Below are positions 36,773 through 48,642 of a DNA stretch of 64,000 nt, piece by piece. A program made the translations under genes and the position numbers. The notes below the pieces were generated by a model that was not told the origin of the DNA, made no database searches, and worked only from the letters and a program-made list of their open reading frames with translations. Where the stretch lies: contig PDUO01000002.1 of the NCBI GenBank assembly GCA_003008705.1, positions 1,320,898-1,384,897 on the forward strand, in the 5' to 3' direction. Within the stretch, counting starts at the first letter, position 1. Each line of letters starts with the position of its first letter. Source of the DNA: Pezicula radicicola. Lineage: Eukaryota > Ascomycota > Leotiomycetes > Helotiales > Dermateaceae.

Positions 36773-39726
36773 ATGGCTTCACAAAACAGGTATGTGGGAG
36801 TTTCGATGGTTCTGCACAGATCATGACTTGCTACGCTTCTTAAACACAAGAGCTCCACAATGCGAACTTCGTCGGTCTCGCCTGTCAACATCAGTCGGGC
36901 ATCATTCACGGCCACGCTAGAAGCGTCTGCTCGTTTACCAATCGACAAATACATCAATCCTTCGCAAGCATCCTCTTCATTTATTACTGGCAGCTAATAT
37001 ATTCTATCTGGTGCAGCATCTACACTCCGGGTCAGTTCATGAACCCTGGCCCTGCACCGCGTCCCCCTACCGACCAAAGACCTCGACTCAATCTCGTGCC
37101 ATCTACGAACAACCTCCCAGGCAACATGTCCCAAATGAGCATCAACTCTCCTATCACCCGTACCGCAACATCTACATACACAGGATCGACCGTGTCGCTG
37201 CCACTGGCCCGTCAACAAACAAACTTTGATGGACAGGGCGGGGTCGCTGTCATCAAAGAAGGTTGGGCGTCCGTTAAGGAGGGCAAGACGTTTCTCAGCG
37301 CTTGGAAACAAAAATGGCTCATACTTCGGAAGGAGGCATTGGACTTTCACAAGACAGAGGGTGGTAAGATATCATATCAGATCGTTCTCAAGGACGTGAT
37401 TGGTGTGTCTCGTGTCGAGGCCGCCGGCACGATTTTCGAGATCAAGCGAGCTCTCAACGGCACTTCCACGAACCCAGGAGACGAAGATGGGAATTCCAGG
37501 ACACTCCAAATCCGAGTGAAATCGGATGACGATCTATACCAATGGATTGATTTTATTTATGCGCGCTGTCCTGGTATGGGCGGTGTGAGTAACCCAACCA
37601 ACTTCAGTCATTCTGTCCACGTTGGATTCGACCCCCAAACTGGAAACTTTGTTGGCTTGCCAGATGAGTGGTCAAAGTTGCTCAACTCATCGGCCATCAC
37701 CAAGGAAGATTATGAACGTAACCCTCAAGCCGTGTTCGAGGTATTGGAGTTCTACTCGGATATTACCAAGCGTGCAAACAATCCAACGGAGTACCCAAGT
37801 CTAACACCAACCCCTCCAGCCGTGGGCGGACAGAATCAATTGAAGCAGCTTGGTTATGCTAATGGAGGCGTTGGAACATCAATTGCACCCCCAAGGCCAG
37901 CTCAAAATACTCCGCGCCAGCCCAGCTCAGGCGGCCCTCAAGGCGCACCATCAGGATATAGTGGATTGGAGAAGTTACGTCGTGTTGATCAACAAGAGTC
38001 CGAACAGCAGCGTTCCCAGATGCAGCAAATGGCACCCAATTATGTTAATAACCAGGCGGACCAGCGTCAGAAGCAGCTCGATACTCAGGCTCAACGCGAC
38101 CGAGAGGTGGAGGAACAAAACCGGCGTGACATGGAGGAGTATAATGCATCGATTCCTCAAACCCGTACTCCTATCGCCAAGCAGGAAGTTGGTGGTGGCG
38201 GTTACTCACCAAGCGCCTCTGCCGATCGTTACAACCCATCAAGAGCAGCTCCGCCTGCCCCAGGTGCTCGGCAACAACCACAACAAGCTGCACCTCTGAG
38301 GGTTCAACGCCAGGCACCTTCTGCACCTACCCCATCTAACGGGCAGCGTCCGCCTTTGGGCCAACAGCAAAGTTCCTCCTCTGTGCCTCGTGCCCAGAAT
38401 GGTTCGCCACAAAATGGCCAACGTGCTCCAGAACCACGCTACCAGAATGGACAGGGCAGTTCTCAGCCACAGCGTGCGCCAGCAAATGGACAACAGCCGC
38501 CATCTAGACTTCCTGCACCTGTCGCTCCAATCAAGCCTCTCAATGTTGCTTCTAAACAGCCTGCTGGCGCTGCTGGAACCAACGGCATTCAACAGAATGA
38601 TGCCGTAAAGGCAGCTGAAGCGGCTCTGACTGCCAAGCCCCCTGCGGCTGAGAGACAGAAGGATGTTCGCATGTCTACAATGTCAGAGAATGAGGTCATG
38701 CAAAGACTTAAGGAGGCTGTTTCTAAAGATGACCCTAACATGTCATACTCCAAACAGAAGAAGATTGGACAAGGTGCCTCTGGATCTGTCTATGTCGCCA
38801 AAATTAAGGAGAATCCATTGTCTCCAGTTGCAAGAGAAGTTGTGCGCCAACAAGGTAGCAAGGCTCAAGTTGCTATCAAGCAAATGGACTTAGCTCACCA
38901 ACCAAGGAAGGAGTTAATCGTTAATGAGATTATGGTCATGAAAGATAGCAGACACAGAAATATCGTCAATTTCTTGGACGCCTTCTTACGGAATAACTTT
39001 AGTGAACTGTGGGTGGTAATGGAGTACATGGAAGGAGGTGCTTTGACTGATGTCATTGACAACAACCCAAATATTACTGAAGATCAAATTTCCACCATCT
39101 GTCTCGAGGTATGTTAATCAGACGGTCTGCATGAAATCATGAAATGAGCCCACTAACAGAACCATAGACATGCCGGGGTCTCGAGCATCTGCATCAGCAG
39201 AGCATTATTCATCGTGACATCAAGAGTGACAACGTTCTCCTCGACGCTCGTGGAAATGTCAAGATTAGTAAGTTCAATGTTCCGATCCAATTTTGCCAAC
39301 GCTAACGTAAATAAAGCCGATTTTGGTTTCTGCGCAAAGCTCACCGAATCCAAGTCCAAGCGTGCCACTATGGTCGGAACGCCATATTGGATGGCACCCG
39401 AGGTCGTCAAGCAGAAAGAGTATGGCCCCAAGGTCGATATCTGGTCCCTGGGTATTATGGCCATTGAGATGATTGAATCCGAACCACCCTACTTAAACGA
39501 GGAACCTCTCAAGGCACTCTACCTCATTGCTACAAACGGTACCCCACGCCTAAAGAAGCCAGAAAAACTCAGCAAGGAATTGAAGGCATTCCTCTCTGTC
39601 TGTCTCTGCGTTGATATCCGCAGCAGAGCCTCTGCCAACGAGCTTCTGCAACATGACTTCCTCAAGCACGGATGCACTACTGCAAGCCTGGCTGATCTGT
39701 TGGCCTTCCGCAAGGTTGCTAAATAA
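36773..39726 (+). CDS. CLA4: CLA4-type PAK kinase (PH-CRIB-Ser/Thr kinase)
   Basis: An effector kinase of Cdc42/Rac, acting in polarity, septation and hyphal growth. Exons are 36773..36789, 36853..36963, 37017..39108, 39168..39267 and 39317..39726, giving 909 residues. The PH domain (about 120-235) contains '[20 protein letters not shown]'. The CRIB begins at about 236 ('[18 protein letters not shown]') and binds Cdc42-GTP. A Gln/Pro-rich linker follows. The kinase runs from about 620: '[12 protein letters not shown]', Lys664 in 'VAIKQMD', '[13 protein letters not shown]' with Asp757, DFG at 775-777, and '[13 protein letters not shown]'. A PH domain ahead of CRIB separates CLA4 from STE20. 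The second intron (36964..37016) appears to be GC-AG (GCAAGC donor), because no good GT donor keeps frame past the TAA at 36995-36997; a weak GTCTGC donor at 36924 would also fit. Confidence 0.93.
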
Positions 39727-41588
39727 GTGCATTATAGGACCTTACGAGTTGCAACGAATAGCTAACGATAATTTTCACGACAATATCACTTACAAGCTTA
39801 CAAAACCGTGTGGAAGAATGGGGAGGGAGTCTGGGTTTGGTTCTTTTTTCTTCTTCACATTCTTGGCCGGATAAATGCATATCTTCATGCCGGTTGCACA
39901 TACACATCAATCGACAGGAGTGCTTCGGCGTTTGGGAAAGGCCCTTCAAATTTGTTTTCTGTGCTCTGGATCGCATGACTGGTAGCATAGTAATTTTCGA
40001 TCTGGACTACAAATGGGTGGCTATTCGATGATCGCTTAGATCAGCTTTGATAAAGGCGAATACTATTATGGTGGACGATATGCGCTTGGTAGAGGAGATC
40101 CTTGCTTTGGTGGTTGTTTACTCTTTTTCGTGTATCAGAGCGTTGTTTACAGTACTCATTCAACAGAAGTTGCACCAGGCATGGAGGCATGGAGGCATGG
40201 AGGCTTACAGGTGAAAAGCAGATAGCACCAGATAGAGGAATGGGAAGAACTAAAGATCAGAAAGGTCCTCTCAGAATATGACAATCTAATTGCCCTTATA
40301 CCACATATTAATCTTATTCTTTACCACTTCAAGTGTTTTTTTTCTCTCATTGTTGGCTGTCGAGTGGTCATTAGCAGAATTGTAAATAAGAGATATTTAG
40401 GCAACCCGACTCATTTCAGTAGCTCACATGATTGAATAACTTATTTAAAAAAAAACTCAATTGGATTGATTAAACTGCATGATTAAAACTATCCTTTCAG
40501 ATCAATGGAGCCCAGATTCCAAGTTTTACAGTAGCTCCAGAGTTAAGGAGAATCTATAAAGGAGAGGAACACAAATACCAATATCATGTTTAGCTTAAGG
40601 AAGTAACTCTATTAAAAATGTATTTCAATGTTAGTATATAATAGTCGGTTAGGATTCTAATAAAAAGCAAGTCTTTTTAAGTATGCTATACTTAGGCAGG
40701 TAGGTAGGTAGTTAATATAAATTACTAGTTAGTGCATAGCTAGTTACCGGGTCAGTTCGTTTAACTAAGGGATTCTACTAGTTATACACTTATTAATATT
40801 AACAGCTATATAAAAGAATATACTAAGATTTTACTAAAAATTCAGAGACCTCTTCAGATTAGTATTTGAACAGCTATCTGGAGTTTACTAGTTAAGACAT
40901 AATAGGTAATTAGAGATAATTTAGGACTATTTTAGTTGGCTAAGCTAATTCTTCTCTAACACTACATATAATAGACTATAACTTTTAAGAACAACTAAAT
41001 TAAAAATCTATTAAAAGAAGAGGATTTTTTAGACTATTAGTGTTTTCTAAAAAGAACAATTTATTCACTTCTGAATTCCAACAAGATAGGATACGTTTAA
41101 ACCCTCCCTAACCCTCTTAGTCTCCCTCCTACTTCGATCCCTCAAAACCCAGCTCTTCTAGCCAACAACAGTACTAGACCCATAGCCCACTAATTGTAAC
41201 TAGCCAGTCAAAACCACAACCTTCATCAATCTTTTCAAGCCCAGTCTACTAAATTAGATACCTACAAAATTACGGAATGAACTAAGTTAGTAAAACTATT
41301 TCTTATATATTAAGCAAGCTCTTTCTCTCTCTCTCTGGATTTTAAACCCTTTCAAAAAACCTTCTTGACTGCTATCATAGGCATATGTTCGATACTACCT
41401 TACCTTACTTTACTTTATAAGTAATGTTCTTCGACCATCTACAAGTAATCATAGAACATCTCACACTTTAAAGTAAACAGTCCTTGACAAAAGATTGATA
41501 TTCGATCCTTGATCGACAATCCAATCCAACAATACCCAACAAAACATCAACACACAAACCCTAGCCACTAACCAGTACAATCCAAAAA
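39727..41588. other. AT-rich intergenic region
   Basis: No gene. Includes 'GGCATGGA' tandem units (40178-40205), GGTAGGTAGGTAG (about 40696) and a CT run (about 41322-41336). From 40.4 to 41.3 kb it is strongly TA-rich with repeated CTAGTTA-like words, as in RIP-mutated repeats; no element identifiable. Confidence 0.55.
40178..40205. repeat. GGCATGGA tandem repeat
   Basis: Three to four 8-base GGCATGGA units in a row downstream of CLA4. Confidence 0.75.
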
Positions 41589-42875
41589 ATGTCTTCGCCA
41601 TTCCCTTTCGAAGATTACCTACATATTAACAACGAAGAAAGCTCAGAAACACGAACCTCCAACCCACAAATCTATTTCCCACCCCTAAAAGCAACCGAAG
41701 AACAAGAAAAAGAATGCGGCATCTGTCGAGAGGAATTCACAAGTCCAGCACAAGTAAAACCATGTAACCATATCATCGACTTCACATGTCTTCAAAACTG
41801 GCTAGCAACGGATTTGGGAAATGGGATAAATAGTTGTCCTATTTGTCGTGGACAGATAAGGGAGATCCATCATAGCTTTACTTCTTCTGGGGAGTTTACT
41901 ACTTTAGAAGTTGACATCCCTGAGCCTGTTGAGAGACATGGACCTGAGAGATTCATAGCAGAATGGCATGAACGACTGGCAGGGCTAGCGGGATCTATGG
42001 CCATATATATGGAGCCACAAAGAGAGGGGCTCCCTGGAGCGGGAGGTATGGGCGAACAACAATATCAAACGACGAGGGAACAACTACGGGAGGAGGTGGG
42101 AGAGCAGTGGGAACATGGGAGTCAAATCCTACGGAGGCTTCAAGAGGGGTTTGAACGATTGGAAAGAGATGAAGATGTGAGAAGACAACGTCAGCTACGC
42201 CAGGCGGAATGGGAAATATCGCAAAGAGAAGAAGAGGCGAGACAATATCGTCGGATATTGCGAAACCAACAAATACGGCAGCTTCAGGAGGATGAGGCAC
42301 GATTGCAAAGAGAGCGAGATGCGGGACAACATTATATGGAGTGGCAAATGCAACAACTACAGGACGCGCAAGTTCTCGAATTTATAGATCGGCGATTTCA
42401 GGAGGATCTGGAACGAGTGGACGAAGAAGGTCTTGAATTTCTAGAACGGCGATATCAGGAGGATTTAGAACGATCCCTAACAGCTCAAGATGCAAGACAA
42501 TATTATCCAGCATTCCGAAACCAACCGTACGACCAAGGTTTGGAACCGCAGCAAATAGAGCAGATGGGATTTTCAATTCCTCTAAGCTCTCAAAGAGAGC
42601 ACGAATGGCCAGCACCAGGATCTGAAGATGAAGTACCAGAGCAAGAAGCGATCGATCCAGAGTCGCCGCACAGAGAGCCACTATCGCCACAGGATATGGA
42701 AAGACAGGACGTAGAACGGGAAACGCGGTTGGAAAGACTTATCGAATTGAGAGACCAGGAGCTTGAATTGACTCAGCAACAGATATTCAGGACTATGCTT
42801 CATATGGATGCTGCATCACTTGAGGAATTCCTAGACCTAGACCTTCTACCGCAGGAAGGACCTAGACGTTTGTAA
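41589..42875 (+). CDS. RING finger protein with long Glu/Arg/Gln-rich coiled coil
   Basis: Single exon, 428 residues. RING at about 43-90: Cys43, Cys46, Cys59, His61, Asp64, Cys67, Cys83, Cys86 ('CGICREEF', 'PCNHIIDFTCLQNWL', 'CPICRGQI'). The fifth zinc ligand position, usually His or Cys, is Asp64. Residues about 145-330 are heptad-like and charged ('ILRRLQEGFERLERDE', then two similar blocks 'FIDRRFQEDLERVDEEG' and 'FLERRYQEDLERSLTAQ'). This suggests an internal duplication of about 18-20 residues. The C-terminus is Glu/Pro-rich. Likely a ubiquitin E3 ligase of unknown substrate, a lineage-specific type common in fungi. It lies just outside the glycan block and I see no functional link. Confidence 0.82.
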   Translation: MSSPFPFEDYLHINNEESSETRTSNPQIYFPPLKATEEQEKECGICREEFTSPAQVKPCNHIIDFTCLQNWLATDLGNGINSCPICRGQIREIHHSFTSSGEFTTLEVDIPEPVERHGPERFIAEWHERLAGLAGSMAIYMEPQREGLPGAGGMGEQQYQTTREQLREEVGEQWEHGSQILRRLQEGFERLERDEDVRRQRQLRQAEWEISQREEEARQYRRILRNQQIRQLQEDEARLQRERDAGQHYMEWQMQQLQDAQVLEFIDRRFQEDLERVDEEGLEFLERRYQEDLERSLTAQDARQYYPAFRNQPYDQGLEPQQIEQMGFSIPLSSQREHEWPAPGSEDEVPEQEAIDPESPHREPLSPQDMERQDVERETRLERLIELRDQELELTQQQIFRTMLHMDAASLEEFLDLDLLPQEGPRRL

Positions 42876-44060
42876 TAGGAAGCAGGATAGGGGAGGGGGG
42901 GGAGATTTTAGAGGATATCTAGGCGTGGAGGGCTGAATTGCTACTTGTCAGTTCTAAATATCTAGGACAGGGTGTAAATAATATTTAATCTAGGATATCT
43001 ATCACCATTTGTTATTCCCAACGTAGCTGTGAAACATGTATGTAAACAGACGACCACTTTCAGACATCAGAAAGCGTCAAATCAAATTCCCAGGAACTTC
43101 GTGTGGAACAATGTGGTCCGTTTCAGTGCTAAGGCCTTGAAGAACATAATCTTAGGTATGAGGTACAAGTACTATGGAAGTTACGCCGTGCAAAGGAAGG
43201 TCTCGAGACTTCTATCTCCGCTAAGTTGTGACTTCAAGCGAAGTGGTATGTTGAGGGAAGATAACAAAAAACAGCTTCTCGCAGGTTTTCACAAGTTTTT
43301 GCATTCCGCACCATTATGTAGTGTCGAGCAGAAGAAAATCCAGAAGAGACGAAGAAGGTACGAGATCTCACCTCACGTAGCTTAACGAGCACTCTTCAAA
43401 TGGAGAAAGACCTCATCAACCACACACTAACAACATCCTAAGAAGCCCATCCCTTCCTTACTCATAGATAAATCCCACACATATATCTCTTTAAACAGTT
43501 GGGGAAAAAAGAAAAAGAAAGAGGAGATGATAAGCAGATAGATAACAAGATGTTCTAATGACATTACTGTGAGCTTCATTGAAGGCCTGAAGGTAGGTAT
43601 ACTTCGTAGCTAGCATAATATTGAAGGACTCATCTGTGTAGCGAAGTTTTCTTTGACATACCTATGCTCTTAAGCTAGGTATTAAAGAGCCACGTTGAGT
43701 AGCAATGATATAGGTTGCCCCGACTTCGGGACACACACCGAAGTAGAAACACTATTAACTTCTTCCCGAGTATGTCCCTTAATCACAGCAGTATTGGAAC
43801 GAGAAAAACATAGAAGCCATGTCATAACAGAACGAAATAATCTAGATTGAAATTGGTATTGGTATGGTAATGCCTGCATCCGGCCTGTAAAACCCCTGTA
43901 AACGCCAAACTATCATTTTGATAGATAGGAAAACAACACCTCTAATGATTGTCTTTTTGCCTATCTCCAATGAAAAGAGTGATAGTGGTATGAGAAAAGA
44001 CAAAGAAAATCGCTAGAAATACAAACAGTTCTACAATATCCGGCCCGTACTGATGTCGTG
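42876..44060. other. Convergent intergenic region
   Basis: 3' flanks of the RING gene and DUF5672-A. The frame at 43029..43385 has no pattern supporting a gene. Nothing else seen. Confidence 0.55.
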
Positions 44061-45226
44061 TCAGCTCGAGAGTTCTAATAAATTCCTCTTCTGTTGTTGC
44101 CCGTTTACTTTGTTGATCTCTCCTTCATAATTATCGCCGGCACACCTCTCTCGTTCTAACTTCATTGGCATGATCATGCTCATCTCTGGGCAGTATTCGA
44201 AGATCTTTTTTCTCTGAGCCTGGCTCTTCCAAACGCCGTCCGCGAGATTCTCGCCCCCATTGCGCGCATGGTATCCCATTGGCTTCTCATGCCAGACGTC
44301 CTCTACGGAGAAATGCTGCTGCTCTTCAGCATTGGCAACTACTGCTCCCGGAAGCACTGTGATACGCTTTCCAAACCATTCATCTTCTGCTTCGGTATTG
44401 TTGTATCTAGACTGGAACCCGAGGATTCTTCTTACTGCTGAGATTCGTCGGAATGAGAGGCCACCGTTGCCTGCAAAATGGTCCCTCGCAGTTCTGCGCC
44501 GCATTAGCATTTATCCCACAAATCTAGCGCGTCCGGATAACTAACCTGGGAGCTCCAGCCCAGCTGTAATGCATCCAGTCATTCAAACTGTCCTGAGAAT
44601 TGGCACACATGATGCTATCCGACTCATACTTCAATAACCATTCCACACCTGGCAGGAAGTTATCATAGAACCGAATATCGGTCAAGGTTCTAAAGACATC
44701 TTCCTTGCTATCAATTGACCACGGTTGTGGCAGAACCAGCAAATCCAGCTTCCCGTTTGCAATCTGATATTGTGTGGCGAAACTGCGCTGAACACTTAAC
44801 ACACTCTTGTTCGTCCCGATAAACAGAAATCGCCAGTCCGGAGGCACGACAGAGATCATATGTAAGATCTGCGGCACGAGATGTGGAATTGGTCGTCCTT
44901 CGATGAGGAGGGCTACTTTCGAGGAGTTAAACTGTTCTCGCGGATCGTGGCTTGGATACCAGTCAACCTTGATGGAAGGTATATGTTCGGTCACATCGTT
45001 CACTTTGTCTTTCGCATAGGCTTTAATCGTAGGTTTGTATGAAGGTAGTAGAGATGCAAAGGTCCATCTATGTTGATGTCAGCATCTGCTGATCTCCTCC
45101 AACACGCTGTGCTTCGTGCGATGCAGATACTCACGTTAGTATTAGAGAGACGACTATCAGGATTCTCGTCTTGTTGATCACAAGCAATGCGCTCATTGAG
45201 CTGGGTCCAGTATGTACCGTAGACAT
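44061..45226 (-). CDS. DUF5672 family putative glycosyltransferase A, type II membrane protein
   Basis: Exons on the minus strand are 45226..45135, 45067..44546 and 44493..44061 (introns 67 and 52 nt), giving 348 residues. Exon 1 supplies the hydrophobic N-terminal anchor ('ALLVINKTRILIVVSLILTW'), so the protein probably faces the Golgi lumen. The DUF5672 domain shows 'KVALLIEGRPIPHLVPQILH', 'SVVPPDWRFLFIGT', an acidic motif 'ESDSIMCANS' (a plausible metal/nucleotide-binding DxD equivalent), 'DHFAGNGGLSFRRI', 'EDEWFGKR' and 'FSVEDVWHEKPMGYHARNG'. DUF5672 has no proven activity that I know of; the motifs and context suggest a GT-A-like transferase. Head-to-head with RgpF-like 2. A GTACCGTA word overlaps the region just after the start codon. 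Confidence 0.82.
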
Positions 45227-46650
45227 GGTGATCTGGCTTCGCGGACCTCTGCCTTAGACTCTAGAGTCGTGGTCGTAGGGCACTCGAAGCTATCCCCAAG
45301 TCTTGGCCCCTACTCAATAAAAGATGAAGCTCTTGATAATTTCAGCAAGCGAGTCCAAGTGTCCGTCCTATCTCTTCACGGGGCGGTGCATGACGGAAAC
45401 AAAAAGAAGGCCTGAATTAGCAGTAGGTAGTATGAGGAGAAGAGTGCGCGGTCCAGCGACACAGTCAGCAGTCAGTAGTTTCGTGGAGAGATGAGCCAAA
45501 GTAAAGTCAAAGTCAATGGTGGTATTGGCATGCGATCGGTACGGCGGTATGCAAGGCCAGAAGCCTGAAGCCTAGAAGTTCGTTCACTTTTACTTTTTGC
45601 AGTTTAGGTACTGTACCGTAGATGTGGCGGGCGAAATCCGGAAATCCGAAGAGGTCCTAGTAGGCACACCTCTCTGGCTGGCTGTGTTGCAGGTAAACGA
45701 AACACACCTCAGATCCCTGCCTGCATCCAGGGCCCCCTCGCAACAAAAATGGGGACACTTACGAAAGCTTGTTTGTCACTCCTGGACCACTTCAAAGTAG
45801 GCTGGGCTGACTTGCTAAAGCGGCGTGGGAACCGGTGGGGTGGGGTTGATTAAATATGCCTTGGATGCGTAACACTGCAATGATTTTAAGGTTTTGGTAT
45901 GTGTAAGTACAGTATGCTTGATTTACAGTAAGGATTTCTTGACTCGTCGCCACCCCTGCATTATTTTATAATATGGGCACATTTTAACCATTAAGAATTC
46001 ATAAATTCAATAATTTGGATCCCGTTAGCCTTTTGTCTATCTCCAGACGTGTCTTCCCTAATATGCACTAATATGCTCTAGGTGCAGTGGTTAATTAAGC
46101 CAGCCTAACCACTGATATTAATGCTATTCCTGAATGCAGGAGTTGATATCGATTTGACTATTCCATAGGATCATACATATATCAGAAGGCTGAAAACGGA
46201 ATAAGCCAGAACCAGAAGTAAGGACGCTCTCAGGTATTCTTTCCTTCTCGTAGTTCGTCCTAGTCCGGCGCGCCTAGCTCATGTAGTAAGTATCGTCATT
46301 CCATTCCAAAAGCAAGTCCCGAGGCAAGACAGAGGCAAGACATATCACACAGCTAGCCGCAAGGTGACTGGTGGTGACAGCCAAATAGCCACGCTCGCCA
46401 CGTAAGGTTATCAGAAAAACGGTGGGGCATGACGAACATATCCCACTTTCCCAGGAGGGAGTATCCCTTCCATATATCTTTCAATTGTGGCTTGAGTTGA
46501 GCGCCGTTTGCATATCTGAAGCTAAAGAATGCGTTTTTCGAAATGGAATTACTGGAATTACCCTCATTCCGTGGCTTGGAGAGGAAAGGAAAGGACTGGA
46601 ACTCTATTGACTAGCTCTTTTCTGTTTTGGGTTTCTGTTTTCTTTTGACT
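45227..46650. promoter_or_regulatory. Divergent intergenic region between DUF5672-A and RgpF-like 2
   Basis: 1.4 kb between two divergent starts; expected to hold both promoters. Contains GTACTGTACCGTA at 45608 (the recurring motif) and AGTACAGTAT near 45907. AT-rich around 45960-46120. No gene seen. Confidence 0.55.
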
Positions 46651-48023
46651 ATGAAGTCGTCTGCCGGTATCGCCTCTACGAGGAACACTTGGTTCATTGC
46701 TGCATTAGCCTTGATATTGATATGGACCCTTTTCACGGGGACTCATGTATGTTTAGCCAACAAGTACTTCCCCCATTGTTCCTATTCTGATAACAAGAAG
46801 CATCAACTCAATGCCACTCTCAATGTTGCTCCCAATGCCGCTCAAGACACTTCTTCAACGTCCGGAGTAGTTGGCGGCGGAGGCAAAATAATCAACGCCG
46901 AGACACTGCAGGACACCGTCCCCGAAGACAATATATTCAATGGCGATACAAGCCAGAGTTCCGATGGCCGGCCTCCCAAAGCCATACCAGGAGAAAAACA
47001 AGATGGACAACAATTCGACAACTACACACCATCTGTCGATGCCCCATACCCTTCAGCCGACGACCACTATGCCTCAGTCAACGATCACCTACCAGCAATA
47101 CCGAGTCCATCACCATCACTAGAATCTTCGGCCTCAGGCAACTACCGTAGCAAAGCAGATAAACCACTAATAACATACGTCTACTCCGAATCCGAATTCG
47201 GAAGACAAAATCTGCAATTCTTCATAAACCACGGTCTACACGACGCAGCAGATTTCATATTCATCTTGAATGGAGACACCAACGTATCTACCACTGTTAT
47301 TCCAGAAAAGGAAAACGTCAAGATAGTACAGAGGGATAACACTTGTTTTGATCTCGGCTCTCATGCTGAAGTATTGACGAGTGTACAACCTGGTGGAAAA
47401 GCATTGAAGGATATGTATAAGTACTTTATCTTGATGAATGCTTCTATCAGAGGACCTTTTATACCAACTTGGAGTAAAGCGTGTTGGACAGATGCTTACT
47501 TGGGGAAATTGACGGATAAGGTAAAGGTAAATATACACTTATCGTCATCACTTAAAATGAAAGAAAATCACTAACAAAACAAATCCAAAAACAGCTCGTA
47601 GGCTCAACCCTAAACTGCCAAAGCAATCCCGCCCTCTCACACGTACAATCCATGATCTGGGCTACCGACGCCCTAGGACTCTCGCACATCCTCCCCAGCA
47701 TCTCGACCTGCTTCACAAAGATAACCGACGCCATGCAAGCCGAAATCCACGCCACGCCCAACCTCCGAAAACCAGGATACGAAATAGATGTCATGATGAC
47801 ATCTTACAGTTCCGAGAAAAATCATTCTTTTATTGATAAACATTGTGATTCTTATGATGATATGTTATATCCTAATCGCTATTTCGGTTCTAATGTTCAT
47901 CCTTTTGAACTAATTTTTATTAAGACTCAGAGGGCTATTGATGATACTTTGAGGGATCGGATGACTGAGTGGGTTGATGGGAGTGGGTATAGTAGTTATG
48001 ATTTTTGTAGATTAGGGAGTTAG
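46651..48023 (+). CDS. RgpF-like putative type II membrane glycosyltransferase, paralog 2
   Basis: Exons are 46651..47526 and 47595..48023 (68-nt intron, phase 0), giving 434 residues. The start is the first ATG; the open frame upstream begins only at TTG. A hydrophobic anchor ('TWFIAALALILIWTLF', about residues 13-28) is followed by a Ser/Pro/Asp-rich stalk of about 120 residues. The conserved domain matches paralog 1: 'NLQFFINHGLHDAADFIFIL', 'NTCFDLGSHAEVL', 'YKYFILMNASIRGPFIPTW', 'LVGSTLNC', 'HVQSMIWATDALGL', 'FGSNVHPFELIFIK' and 'TEWVDGSGYSSYDFC'. The intron falls at the same VK/LVG junction as in paralog 1. A rhamnosyltransferase-like role is inferred from RgpF resemblance and from the neighbouring UDP-glucose 4,6-dehydratase. 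The 3' exon shifts to T-ending codons. Confidence 0.8.
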
Positions 48024-48642
48024 TTGGTAGTGGTTAGAGGCTTTCTTTTTGTTGTTAGGTTTTTGGTGTGGTTTGTGTTGCTCTTGTTGATAAGGTTTTG
48101 TGGTATTTACTTTGTACAGTACTTCCATTGGTATAGACGGAGTTTTGGGAATGGGAAAAGGGGCTTAAGCGAGGGTGGTTATTGTGCGCTAAGAGCCTAG
48201 CTATTTCTCTAGATAGCATTTCACTCACTTTGAAACTATCTCTTTGTATAAAATATCATGAACTGGTCTTGTTTTTTTTTTTACCAAGGAGTATTCCTGT
48301 ACGAGTTACCTCGCGTCTACTTGACATTTCGCACCCCGCCATTGTACGATCATACCCAATGTTTCAACCCCCATGCTCACAACCCCTCGTTAAACAACTC
48401 ACGCAGGCCACGTTCGATCATCATGTCTCAGCTCATCTTCAGAGATCTACAGAAATATATATTTTTATGTATGACATAATGTAAAAATAGAATATGCACA
48501 TTTGACAGTTTGCGTATCATACAGTCTACCCATCCAATAAATTTCTTCCCATAAACACCATAATCCATTTCCTGACATGCAATTTAACATGCAAGTCCAA
48601 ACTCCATCCAAAGCAAAAATCCTGACCTATTGTCCATCGCAT
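48024..48642. other. Convergent intergenic region
   Basis: 3' flanks of RgpF-like 2 and DUF5672-B; one TACAGTAC at 48115. No gene. Confidence 0.6.

Noticed and set aside
43029..43385. 118-codon basic ORF
   Set aside because: No family pattern and poor codon character; likely chance in a 3' flank.
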